Shown piece after piece: positions 18,311 to 26,630 of a stretch of 64,000 nucleotides of DNA. The stretch's first letter is position 1; each line of letters opens with the position of its first letter. The position numbers and the translations under genes are program-made. The stretch covers positions 62,001-126,000 of the forward strand of contig NZ_JAEHOH010000006.1 in the NCBI RefSeq assembly GCF_016522505.1. The letters run 5' to 3'. Under the pieces are notes generated by a model. The model was not told where the DNA came from. It saw only the letters and a program-made list of their open reading frames with translations, and made no database searches. The stretch comes from Leucobacter chromiisoli. GTDB lineage: Bacteria; Actinomycetota; Actinomycetes; Actinomycetales; Microbacteriaceae.

Positions 18311-18326
18311 GGAACCCCGGGGTTCC
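18311..18326. terminator. Possible terminator hairpin after the nucleosidase gene
   Basis: A perfect 16-bp palindrome (GGAACCCCGGGGTTCC) lies 19 nt downstream of the stop. It can fold with a 4-nt loop, but a T-tract is weak (CCCTCTC), so confidence is limited. Confidence 0.4.
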
Positions 18327-18459
18327 CCTCTCACCGGGATATTCGGAGCCTCGACCGCGCGAAGCGGGCTAGCCTGGCGCTGTAGCCGAGTTCGCCGGCG
18401 GCGGCCGCGGGGGACCCGGCGCCCGGCTCGCTCCAGCCGAAGGAACACAGGGGGGATCC

Positions 18460-20007
18460 GTGAACGGTCGGGAACCGCGCGTCAGCGTGATCATGCCGGT
18501 GTACAACTCCATGCCCTATCTCACGGGGACCATGGAGTCGCTGCTCGCCCAGGATCTGGGGGAGGGCGAGCTCGAGGTGATCGCGGTCGACGACGGTTCG
18601 ACCGACGGCTCGGGGGAGGAGCTCGACCGGTTCGCCGTCGCCGACGGCCGCGTCACCGTCGTCCACCAGCCCAACAGCGGCTGGCCGGGCATGCCCCGGA
18701 ACCGGGGCCTCGGCCTCGCTCGCGGCCGGTATCTCTTCTTCATGGACTCCGACGACACCATGGAGCCCGAGACGCTGCGGCGCCTCGCCGACATGGCCGA
18801 CGCCGAGGGCATGGACGTCGTGATCCCGAGGATGGAGGGAACGGGCGGGCGCCTCGTGCAGTCGCTCTTCACCAAGCACCCCCACGGCGACGTCTCCATC
18901 GCCCGGGCGATGGAGACCCTCTCGCCGCAGAAGCTCTTCCGCCGAGACCTCGTCGAGGCTCACGCCCTGCGCTTCCCGGAGGGGCGGGTGCGCCTCGAGG
19001 ACGGCATGTTCGTGACCCGCGCCTACCTGCTCGCCCGCAGGATCGGCATGTGGGCCGAGCACCCGCTCTACTACATCGCCCAGCGCGACGACGGGCAGAA
19101 CATCTCCTCGCGCGACATCGACCCGGCGGGGTACGCGGGCTCCGTGAGGACGATCGCCGAGATCCTGCGCGAGCACGTGGAGGACCGGGACGAGGCGGAC
19201 CGGCTCGTCTTCGAGCTCTTCCTGCGCAAGGGGCTGCGCTTCTACGCGCCCAAGCGCTGGCTGAAGATGAGCCCCGAGCGGCAGCGTCGCTGGATGGAGC
19301 TGCACCGCGAGTACCTGGCCGACCTGGTGCCGGCGGAGCTCGACCCCACCGCTCCGAAGCAGGCCGATCGGCTCAAGCTCGAACTGATCCGGGCCGGTGA
19401 CGCGGCGGCGATGGACGCGGTCGTGCGCGCAGCCGTCGCGCTGGGGCACACGGCGACCCTGGTGGAGGTGCGGCCGATGCGGCGGACGCTCGAGCTCGTG
19501 GTCGCCGTCTCGGCCCGCGAGAACGCGTTCGCCGAGCAGCTCGCCGGCCCTCGCGCGGCGTGGAGGCGGGGTCTCGCCGGCGCGGCGCGGTCGCTTCTCG
19601 CGCCCCTGCTCGACCGCCGCAGGGGCCGGATCCTCTACCGGCGGATCGAGCGGGCGCTCTGGGGCGAGCAGCCGCTGACGCTGCAGCTGGCGGGCCGGGA
19701 CCGGCCGAGCCCCGCGGTGCTCGCCGCGATCCTCGCCCCGGCGGGCGCGGGCACGGAGGGCTCGGCCGGCCTGCCGGCCGACGCGCCGCGCCGGAGCTTC
19801 ATCGTGCCGGCGGCGACGCTCGGCCGGTACCGCGGGGACATCGCGGACGCCTGGACGGTGGCGCGCAGCGAGGACGGCGTGGACGGCAATCGCGAGCGGC
19901 TGCGGGCCGGGTGCGATCTGCCGCTCAAGGCGAGCGTCGGGCGCCGCCGCGTGCGCGTCTACGAGACGAACCAGGGCAACGCGAGCCTCGACGTCAGGAA
20001 GGGCTGA
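18460..20007 (+). CDS. Glycosyltransferase family 2 protein
   Basis: A 515-residue GT-A fold glycosyltransferase. The N-terminal domain has VSVIMPVYNSMPYL, the nucleotide-sugar motif DDGSTDGS near residue 44 and the DSDD metal motif near residue 94. The domain ends around residue 230. The C-terminal ~280 residues, Arg-rich and without transmembrane segments, resemble the extension of teichoic-acid-type glycosyl/glycerophosphate transferases, but I cannot name it. Start is GTG at 18460. It overlaps the convergent acyltransferase gene by 14 bp. A role in cell-surface polymer synthesis is inferred. Confidence 0.8.
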   Translation: MNGREPRVSVIMPVYNSMPYLTGTMESLLAQDLGEGELEVIAVDDGSTDGSGEELDRFAVADGRVTVVHQPNSGWPGMPRNRGLGLARGRYLFFMDSDDTMEPETLRRLADMADAEGMDVVIPRMEGTGGRLVQSLFTKHPHGDVSIARAMETLSPQKLFRRDLVEAHALRFPEGRVRLEDGMFVTRAYLLARRIGMWAEHPLYYIAQRDDGQNISSRDIDPAGYAGSVRTIAEILREHVEDRDEADRLVFELFLRKGLRFYAPKRWLKMSPERQRRWMELHREYLADLVPAELDPTAPKQADRLKLELIRAGDAAAMDAVVRAAVALGHTATLVEVRPMRRTLELVVAVSARENAFAEQLAGPRAAWRRGLAGAARSLLAPLLDRRRGRILYRRIERALWGEQPLTLQLAGRDRPSPAVLAAILAPAGAGTEGSAGLPADAPRRSFIVPAATLGRYRGDIADAWTVARSEDGVDGNRERLRAGCDLPLKASVGRRRVRVYETNQGNASLDVRKG

Positions 20008-21016
20008 GGGACCGGTCCGCGCCGCGCCGCTCCTGGCCCGTGAGCCACGGGGACAACGGGGTGCGCAGGCCGATCAGTCCCACCGCAAGCGGGACGAGGA
20101 ACGCGACGGCGAACACGACGACGCGCGGACCCGGCACGTCGAAGAACAGGGGATGGGCGAACACCACGGCGAGTGCGGGGAGCGCCAGCCAGGTGAGGCA
20201 GCGCGAGACCCGCCCCGCCGGGACGACGCGCTCGGCGACGAGCACGAGTGCGAAGGAGATCGCGACGGCGCACAGGAGCGAGAGGACGGGCGTGCCGTAA
20301 TCGCCGGCCTTGATGTCGACGGGCGCCGAGACGTCGAAGAGGATGAGCGCCGCGCTCGCCGCGAGCAGGGCGATGCCCGTGAGGAGCGGTCGCGCGATCG
20401 ACGACCGGAGGGAGCGGCACGCGGCGCCGGCGGCGAGCAGCACGAGGCACGGCACCGCGGAGGCGACGCTCAGGGGAGTCGCCGCGAGCTCCGGCCCCCA
20501 GAGATACCCCGAGGCCGTGCCCGCGAGGATCGCGGCCCACCGGGCCCACCCGGGCAGCCGCTCGAGGAGGCGGTATCCGAGCGTGGCGAAGAAGAGCACC
20601 GACACGAACCAGATCGTCGTGTAGGGCTGGGTCGCGCCGGCCCCTCCGTAGAGCCCGGCCGCGACGTCGCCGGAGACGTCCTCGCCGGCCGCGATCCCGA
20701 ACGCGACGAGGCAGACGGTGAGGATCGCGAGCCAGGCGACGTACGGGCGTCCGAGCGATCGGAGCCGGGATCGGAGCTCGGCCCCGACCGCCCGGCCGGG
20801 CTTCCACAGGTAGCCGCTCAGGAAGAAGAAGACGGGGACGTGCCAGGTGTAGAGCAGCTTCGCCGTGTTGTCGTACCCCCAGATGTGGCCGGCGACGATG
20901 GCGACGACGCTGAGCAGGCGCACGGCGTCGATGGCGCCCGAGCGCTCCTTGCCGGAGCGCTCCGCGCGCCCCTCCGGCCCACCGCCCGAGCTTCGAAGTT
21001 CTCCCCGTCTCCCCAT
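19994..21016 (-). CDS. Acyltransferase family 3 membrane protein (OafA-like)
   Basis: A 340-residue integral membrane acyltransferase. After about 28 polar residues the first helix carries the family arginine and histidine (DAVRLLSVVAIVAGHIWG). WHVPVFFFLSGYLWKPG follows near residue 60. About ten hydrophobic segments fill the protein. These enzymes O-acetylate surface polysaccharide or lipids. It overlaps the glycosyltransferase gene by 14 bp at the 3' ends. A TAGAGT lies 11 nt before the ATG, giving a very short leader. Confidence 0.8.
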   Translation of the reverse strand: MGRRGELRSSGGGPEGRAERSGKERSGAIDAVRLLSVVAIVAGHIWGYDNTAKLLYTWHVPVFFFLSGYLWKPGRAVGAELRSRLRSLGRPYVAWLAILTVCLVAFGIAAGEDVSGDVAAGLYGGAGATQPYTTIWFVSVLFFATLGYRLLERLPGWARWAAILAGTASGYLWGPELAATPLSVASAVPCLVLLAAGAACRSLRSSIARPLLTGIALLAASAALILFDVSAPVDIKAGDYGTPVLSLLCAVAISFALVLVAERVVPAGRVSRCLTWLALPALAVVFAHPLFFDVPGPRVVVFAVAFLVPLAVGLIGLRTPLSPWLTGQERRGADRSLSPS

Positions 21017-21107
21017 ACGGACACGGGACTCTATCACGGCGCTGTGGGACCGGGCCCGGGCGCGGGCGGGAGGCGCGACGAGGAGGCGGCGATCAGCCGC
21101 GCACCGG

Positions 21108-21113
21108 CAGAAT
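21108..21113 (+). promoter_or_regulatory. -10 box of a probably leaderless promoter
   Basis: CAGAAT is followed by GGGGGC and the ATG at 21120. The same arrangement (CAGAAT, seven bases, ATG) precedes the aldo/keto reductase at 60948. Confidence 0.4.
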
Positions 21114-21119
21114 GGGGGC

Positions 21120-22517
21120 ATGCAGAAACCACGCCGGCGGCTCCTGGCGTCCGTGCGCCGGGCCCTCCACGCGGATGCCCGGAGCGCCACCCCCACGGAG
21201 GCCCTCGCCGTCGTGGACGACGGCACGGCCGTGCGGGTGCTCGACCTCGCCATGCGGATCGCGGAATCGATGCTCGGCGTCGGCGCCTCGGCCCACGAGG
21301 TCACCCTCGCGGCGACCCGGGTGGCGGAGCACTACGGGCTGAACCCGACGCACGTCGACGTGACCTACAATTCGATCACCGCCTCGTTCCACCGCAGCGG
21401 GGAGGACCGGCCGATCACGCTGCTGCGCGTGGTGCGGCAGGCGGTGACCGACCACGCGAAGCTGCAGCGGCTCCAGGCGCTGGTGACCGACATCGGCGAC
21501 GGGCTGCCGCTCGAGGAGGCCCGCGCCGAGTACCGGCTGATCAGGCGGACCCCCTTCCTCTACCGGCCCGTCGTCGTGATCGTCTCCCGAGCGCTGCTCG
21601 CCGTCGGGGTCGCGGTGATGTTCGGCGCCTCGCCCACGATCCTCGGGGCCACCTTCGCCGCCGCGCTCGCCGCCGCGGCGACCCAGGCCTGGCTCATGCG
21701 GCTGCGGGTGCCGTCCTTCTTCAGCCAGATCGCCGGAGCGCTGGTGATCACGCTCGTCGCGGTCGCGGTGTCCGAGCTGGCGAAGCTCGGGATCGGGCCG
21801 TTCGAGGACGTGCGCCCCTCGGTGATCGTGGCGTCGGGCATCGTGATGATGTTCGCCGGCATGACCGTCGTGGGCGCCGCTCAGGACGCCATCGACGGCT
21901 TCGCCCTGACCGCAGGCGGGCGGATCCTCGAGCTCATCATGCAGACCCTCGGCGTGGTCATCGGCATCGTCGTCGGGCTCGGGCTCACCCGGCTGTTCGG
22001 GCTCAGCATCGACCTGCCGCAGCACGCGCAGCAGTTCGCCGGGCCGGGCCACCAGCTCGTCGGGGCGGTCGTCGCGGCGGTCGCGGTGGCGCTGCTGAAC
22101 GGCGGCGGCGCCCGGATCCTCGCGGTCAGCGCCGTACTCAGCGCCATCGCGATGCTCGGCCACTTCCTCAGCATCGGGGTCGGGATCGAGGAGGCCGCCG
22201 CGAGCGGCATCGGAGCGCTGGTGGCGAGCTTCGTCGGCACGCTGGTCGCGCATCGGCTCCACGTCCCGTCGGTCGCGGTCACCACCGCGGCGATCATCCC
22301 GCTCGTGCCGGGCGGCGCCGTGTTCCGAGGGCTGCTGGCCCTCGCCCAGTCGGACGGCTCGGTGCCCGTCCTCATGACCGGGGCCGGTGCCCTGGTGCTC
22401 GCCGGCATGATCGGCGTGGGGCTCGCGGTGGGCGCGTCCCTCGGCCTGTACCTCGGCACGCCCGTCCGGGCGACGCTCGACGGCGTCGTGCGGTCCCGGA
22501 TGCGCGCGGGGCGCTGA
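21120..22517 (+). CDS. thrE: Threonine/serine exporter family protein
   Basis: A 465-residue protein matching ThrE-type exporters, with the two modules ThrE-1 (PF06738) and ThrE-2 fused. The soluble N-terminal module contains LDLAMRIAESMLGVGASAHEV and HVDVTYNSITAS. From residue 140 onward there are about ten transmembrane helices, including PSFFSQIAGALVITL and VPSVAVTTAAIIPLVPGGA. It exports threonine and serine at high cytosolic levels. A 9-bp-stem hairpin follows it. Confidence 0.85.
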   Translation: MQKPRRRLLASVRRALHADARSATPTEALAVVDDGTAVRVLDLAMRIAESMLGVGASAHEVTLAATRVAEHYGLNPTHVDVTYNSITASFHRSGEDRPITLLRVVRQAVTDHAKLQRLQALVTDIGDGLPLEEARAEYRLIRRTPFLYRPVVVIVSRALLAVGVAVMFGASPTILGATFAAALAAAATQAWLMRLRVPSFFSQIAGALVITLVAVAVSELAKLGIGPFEDVRPSVIVASGIVMMFAGMTVVGAAQDAIDGFALTAGGRILELIMQTLGVVIGIVVGLGLTRLFGLSIDLPQHAQQFAGPGHQLVGAVVAAVAVALLNGGGARILAVSAVLSAIAMLGHFLSIGVGIEEAAASGIGALVASFVGTLVAHRLHVPSVAVTTAAIIPLVPGGAVFRGLLALAQSDGSVPVLMTGAGALVLAGMIGVGLAVGASLGLYLGTPVRATLDGVVRSRMRAGR

Positions 22518-22522
22518 CGCGA

Positions 22523-22544
22523 CGGCCCGGGTATGCCCGGGCCG
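22523..22544 (+). terminator. Intrinsic terminator after thrE
   Basis: A 9-bp perfect GC stem (22523-22531 with 22536-22544) closes a TATG loop 5 nt after the stop codon, with a short GGGGAGTTT tail. Confidence 0.55.
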
Positions 22545-22550
22545 GGGAGT

Positions 22551-22580
22551 TTGACGCTGATCGTGTCGGTGCGCCAGACT
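22551..22580 (+). promoter_or_regulatory. Promoter of the sugar porter-amidohydrolase pair
   Basis: TTGACG (22551-22556), an 18-bp spacer and CAGACT (22575-22580) form a plausible promoter directly after the terminator, about 75 nt before the ATG. Confidence 0.5.
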
Positions 22581-22656
22581 TCTCGCAAGCGGGCAATCGC
22601 CTCGGACCGGATCCGGCGCAGACGCTCGAGGCCGCGACACGAGGTGGTGTGGGCAG

Positions 22657-24084
22657 ATGGTCGATGTCGGTCAGAATGCGGGTTCGGGAGTGCTGCCCAC
22701 GCCTCCGATATCGCGGGTGGTGATGATCGCGGCGGCGGCCGCGATGGGTGGCTTCCTCTTCGGCTTCGACACGGCCGTGATCAACGGCGCAGTCGGCGCC
22801 GTCGGCAAGTGGAGCGGGGCCGGGCCCCTGCTCCTCGGCTTCTCGGTCGCGAGCGCGCTCATCGCCTGCGCGATCGGCGCGTGGTTCGCGGGGCCGCTCG
22901 CCGCCAGGTTCGGCCGCATCCGCGTGATGCAGGTCGCCGCGGCCGTGTTCTTCATCTCGGCGCTGGGATCTGGCCTCGCGTGGGACATCTGGTCGCTGAC
23001 GGTGTTCCGCTTCGTCGGGGGCTTCGGCGTCGGCGCCGCCAGCGTGATCGCCCCGGCGTACATCGCCGAGGTCTCTCCCGCGAATGTCCGCGGTCGCCTC
23101 GGGTCGCTGCAGCAGCTCGCGATCGTGGTCGGCATCTTCGTCTCCCTGCTCAGCAACTACGCGCTCGCCCAGGCCGCCGGCGGCGCCGGCAGCGTGCTCT
23201 GGCTCGGGCTCGAGGCGTGGCGATGGATGTTCATGGCGGAGTGCCTGCCGGCGGTGATCTACGGCCTCCTGGCCTTCAGGATCCCCGAATCGCCGCGATT
23301 CCTGGTGGGGAAGGGGCGCACGGAGGAGGCCGAGCGGATCCTCGAGCACTACGTCGGCGGCACCCCGACGGAGAAGATCAAGGAGATCCGCGCGACCCTC
23401 GACTTCGAGGCGACGCAGTCGATCACCGTCATCAAGGGGCCCCGCTTCGGGCTCGCGCCGATCGTCTGGATCGGGATCCTGCTCTCCCTGTTCCAGCAGC
23501 TGGTCGGCATCAACGTCATCTTCTACTACTCGACGATGCTCTGGGAGGCGGTCGGCTTCGACGAGTCCGACGCGCTGCTCACCGGCGTCATCACCTCGGT
23601 GGTGAACATCGCGACGACGATCGTGGCGATCCTGCTGGTCGACAAGATCGGGCGCAAGCCGCTGCTCGTCATCGGCTCCGTCGGCATGGCCATCACCCTG
23701 GGCACGATGGCCTACATCTTCGGCACGGCGCCCACCGAGATGGTCGGCGGCGAGGTGCAGCCGGTGCTCTCGGACGCCGCGGGCGTCGTGGCGGTGCTGG
23801 CGGCGAACCTCTACGTCGTGTTCTTCGGGGTCAGCTGGGGGCCGGTGGTGTGGGTGCTGCTCGGCGAGATGTTCAACAACCGCATCCGCGCCTACGCGAT
23901 CTCGGTGGCCGCGGCCGCGCAGTGGGCGGCGAACTTCCTCGTGTCGATCACCTTCCCGCCGCTCGCCGATGCCGGCCTCGGACTGGCCTACGGCCTCTAC
24001 ACGGCGATGGCGGTCCTGTCGCTGTTCTTCGTGTGGAAGTTCGTCCGCGAGACCCGCGGGCGCGAGCTCGAGTCGATGGAGTAG
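22657..24084 (+). CDS. MFS sugar porter family transporter
   Basis: A 475-residue, 12-helix facilitator or H+ symporter of the sugar porter family. Signatures: GGFLFGFDTAVINGAVG in TM1, RFVGGFGVGAASVIAPAYIAEVSP, PESPRFLVGKGR after TM6, and QQLVGINVIFYYS in TM7. The C-terminus ends FVRETRGRELESME. It is followed after 5 nt by an amidohydrolase gene, so the pair probably imports and hydrolyses one compound. The substrate may be a polyol, sugar or inositol but cannot be read. Confidence 0.88.
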   Translation: MVDVGQNAGSGVLPTPPISRVVMIAAAAAMGGFLFGFDTAVINGAVGAVGKWSGAGPLLLGFSVASALIACAIGAWFAGPLAARFGRIRVMQVAAAVFFISALGSGLAWDIWSLTVFRFVGGFGVGAASVIAPAYIAEVSPANVRGRLGSLQQLAIVVGIFVSLLSNYALAQAAGGAGSVLWLGLEAWRWMFMAECLPAVIYGLLAFRIPESPRFLVGKGRTEEAERILEHYVGGTPTEKIKEIRATLDFEATQSITVIKGPRFGLAPIVWIGILLSLFQQLVGINVIFYYSTMLWEAVGFDESDALLTGVITSVVNIATTIVAILLVDKIGRKPLLVIGSVGMAITLGTMAYIFGTAPTEMVGGEVQPVLSDAAGVVAVLAANLYVVFFGVSWGPVVWVLLGEMFNNRIRAYAISVAAAAQWAANFLVSITFPPLADAGLGLAYGLYTAMAVLSLFFVWKFVRETRGRELESME

Positions 24085-24089
24085 CGCCG

Positions 24090-25706
24090 GTGCGCGTGAG
24101 CGATCCCACCGCGACCCGCTTCACCGGGCGCTTCGTCCGCACCGACCGCGACCCCGAGGACCCCGCCTCGCTGGCCGAGGCGATGCTCGTCGAGAACGGC
24201 CGCATCGCGGCGCTCGGATCCCGCGACGAGGTGCCCGCGCAGCGGGGCGTCGACGACGTCGACCTGGGGGAGGGATGGGCCGTGCCCGGCCTCATCGAAC
24301 CCCACGGCCACCCCTCGGAGGCGGCCGTGCAGCTCAGCGACGCCGTCGTGGACATCCGACCGGTGGTGATCGGGACTGCCGACGGCGTGTGGCAGCGCAT
24401 CCGCGCCGCCCTCGCGGCGGGGCCCGAGCGGGTGCTCGCGAACGGCTGGGATCCGCTGCTGCAGCGGGGCCTCGCGGCGCCGACGATCCGGGATCTCGAC
24501 GCGCTGGCGGGCGACACCCCGCTCGTCATCGTCCACAACTCCGGGCACTCGCTCTACTTCAACACCGCCGCGGCCCGCGAGGCGGGGATCGACCGCGACA
24601 CCCCGGATCCCGCGGGCGCCTCCTTCGGCCGCGACGCGTCGGGCGAGCTCGACGGCGTCGCACTGGAGGCGGCCGCCGTCTTCCGCGTCGCGGGCCCCGC
24701 CATGCAGGCCGCGGAGGCGCGCCTGCCCGAACTCATGGCCTCCTATCTCGGCGGCCTGCGGCGAAGCGGGATCACGACGGTGGGCGACCTCTCGTGGTCG
24801 CGCCCGCTCGACGCCGTCATCCGCGGCCTCCAGGAGAGCGGGAGCCTGTCCGTGCGCCTGCGCACCTACGAGATGTCGAAGCCGGGCGGGCGGCCCGGCG
24901 TCGAGCTGCGCAACGGCGACGCCCGGCTGCGGCAGGTCGGCGTGAAGGTCTGGTCGGACGGCTCGCCCTGGGTCGGCAACATCGCCACGTCCTTCCCCTA
25001 CCTCGACACCCCCGCGACCCGTGCGCTCGGGCTGGGGCCGCACCACGTCGGCCGCGCGAACTACACGACCGATCAGCTCATCGAGATCGGCGGGCAGTAC
25101 GCGGGCGACGGGTGGCAGCTCGCCTGCCACTCGCACGGCGACGTGGCGATCGACAGCACGCTCGACGCCTACGAAGAGCTGATCGGGCGCTTCGGGCTGG
25201 GCGATCACCGCTTCAGGGTCGAGCACTGCGGCCTGATGACCCCCGAGCAGTTCCGCCGGGCGAGCCGCCTCGGCGTCACCGTGAGCCTCTTCGTGGACCA
25301 CATCACCTACTGGGGCGACGTGCTCGTCGACGATCTCTTCGGCCCGCGCGGAGCGGCCTGGGCCGACGCCGGGGCGGCGTTCGCGGCCGGGCACCGGGCC
25401 ACGTTCCACAACGACGGCACGGTGACGCCGTGCGAACCGCTGCGCAACATGGCCGTCGCCGAGACGCGCACCTCGCGCACCGGCCGGCACCTCGACGGCG
25501 GCACCCCCGCGGCGCGAGCCGACACCCTGCGGGCCCACACCGCGAACGCCGCGTGGCAGCTGCGCAGCGAGCACGAGATCGGCGCGCTCTCGCCGGGTCT
25601 CTACGCCGACTTCACGGTGCTCGACGTGGACCCGCGCGCGGTCGGACCGGAGGCCCTCGCCTCGGGCCGGGTGCTCGCGACCGCCGTGGACGGCGTGCTC
25701 GAGTAG
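24090..25706 (+). CDS. Amidohydrolase family 3 protein
   Basis: A 538-residue metal-dependent hydrolase and a distant paralogue of the protein at 5023. The first metal motif is EPHGHPSEA instead of the usual DxHxH. Later segments are NGWDPLLQRG, HNSGHSLYFN, VKVWSDGSPW (carboxylated lysine), CHSHGDVAID, RVEHCG and HNDGTVTPCEPL (metal Asp). GTG at 24090 has GGAG 8 nt upstream; GTG at 24096 is an alternative. It is probably cotranscribed with the sugar porter. YtcJ-type family members hydrolyse amides and related bonds; the specificity is unknown. Confidence 0.78.
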   Translation: MRVSDPTATRFTGRFVRTDRDPEDPASLAEAMLVENGRIAALGSRDEVPAQRGVDDVDLGEGWAVPGLIEPHGHPSEAAVQLSDAVVDIRPVVIGTADGVWQRIRAALAAGPERVLANGWDPLLQRGLAAPTIRDLDALAGDTPLVIVHNSGHSLYFNTAAAREAGIDRDTPDPAGASFGRDASGELDGVALEAAAVFRVAGPAMQAAEARLPELMASYLGGLRRSGITTVGDLSWSRPLDAVIRGLQESGSLSVRLRTYEMSKPGGRPGVELRNGDARLRQVGVKVWSDGSPWVGNIATSFPYLDTPATRALGLGPHHVGRANYTTDQLIEIGGQYAGDGWQLACHSHGDVAIDSTLDAYEELIGRFGLGDHRFRVEHCGLMTPEQFRRASRLGVTVSLFVDHITYWGDVLVDDLFGPRGAAWADAGAAFAAGHRATFHNDGTVTPCEPLRNMAVAETRTSRTGRHLDGGTPAARADTLRAHTANAAWQLRSEHEIGALSPGLYADFTVLDVDPRAVGPEALASGRVLATAVDGVLE

Positions 25707-25730
25707 GGGCGCCGGGAGTGCCGGCGCCCC
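25706..25730. terminator. Hairpin between convergent genes
   Basis: A 10-bp perfect stem (25706-25715 with 25721-25730) with a 5-nt loop begins at the amidohydrolase stop codon and faces the convergent PepSY gene. It lacks a clear T-tract. Confidence 0.5.
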
Positions 25731-25761
25731 ATCGGGATCGGGGCCGGATCCCCGTCGGCGG

Positions 25762-26574
25762 TCAGTCGTCGAGGTCCGTCGACAAGACCCCGAGGTCGGC
25801 GTCGAGCGCCACCTCGACCTCGCGGTCGGCGTCGAGGCGCACGGTGACCTCCGAGGCGACGCCGCGATCATCGGAGGAGGAGACGGAGTCGACCCTCCCG
25901 TCGGCGCCGTCGGAGACGCGCGACGCCTCTTCGAGCGCGGCCGCGACGATCCGATCGAGGCCGTCGAGGTCGAGGGCGGGATCCCGCGTCGTGTCCGAGT
26001 CGTCGCGGTCGATGAGCTCGGCCTCGCCCCCGTCGGCGGGGACGAAGACGTCGGTCTCGGTGCCGCCGCTCAGCAGCACCTCGACCTCGTAGCCTCCCGC
26101 CTCGACGTCGATCGAGGTCGCCCCGGCGCCGTCGACGGCGGCGATCGCCGCCTCGGCCGCGTCGCGCAGGGCGGCGCCGTCGGAGGCCGGGAGCGATGCG
26201 CCCGGCCCGGCGTCCTGCCCGAGGCCATCGCGATCGTCCGCGAGGTCGCCGCGATCGTCCGCGTCGTCGCCGCGGTCGGCGTCGCGATCCGCGCGATCGC
26301 CGTCGTCTGCGCGCGCAGCGCGGTCGGCCGCCGCCGCGGGGGAGTCATCGCGATCGTCGGCGATCTCCATGCCGATCGCGAGGCCGCCGCCCGCGAGCAG
26401 CAGGGCCGCTCCGACCCCGATGCCGATGATCGCCGGGCGGCCGAGCCGGCGCTTCGATGTCGCGGGGGGCGCCGGGGGCGCCGGGGCGGTTCCGTCGGCC
26501 GGGACCCCGCCGTGCTCCCGGTACTGGTGGTCGTCGGTGGGCTTCTCGTCGGTGGGCTTCTCGTTCTCGTTCAT
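25762..26574 (-). CDS. Membrane-anchored PepSY-domain protein
   Basis: A 270-residue protein. It has a polar, proline-rich N-terminus (1-42), one transmembrane helix (about 47-68), an Asp/Arg-rich linker made of DDRDG-like units (75-120), and two PepSY-like modules (about 128-190 and 200-270, ending DADLGVLSTDLDD). PepSY proteins are extracytoplasmic inhibitors or sensors that often accompany two-component systems. The upstream 56 bp contain CTGAAG direct repeats also found before the response regulator gene, so this is a likely regulon target. Confidence 0.7.
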   Translation of the reverse strand: MNENEKPTDEKPTDDHQYREHGGVPADGTAPAPPAPPATSKRRLGRPAIIGIGVGAALLLAGGGLAIGMEIADDRDDSPAAAADRAARADDGDRADRDADRGDDADDRGDLADDRDGLGQDAGPGASLPASDGAALRDAAEAAIAAVDGAGATSIDVEAGGYEVEVLLSGGTETDVFVPADGGEAELIDRDDSDTTRDPALDLDGLDRIVAAALEEASRVSDGADGRVDSVSSSDDRGVASEVTVRLDADREVEVALDADLGVLSTDLDD

Positions 26575-26596
26575 GCGTCCAGCCTCTCGCGCGGGT

Positions 26597-26628
26597 GCTG
26601 AAGCGCTTCTGAAGCCGGCTGAAGAACG
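26597..26628 (-). promoter_or_regulatory. CTGAAG direct repeats before the PepSY gene
   Basis: CTGAAG occurs at 26598, 26609 and 26619, spaced 11 and 10 bp. It matches the repeats at 28697-28729. The spacing fits a head-to-tail OmpR-family regulator dimer. An inverted CTTCAG is adjacent (26629-26634). Confidence 0.6.
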
Positions 26629-26630
26629 CT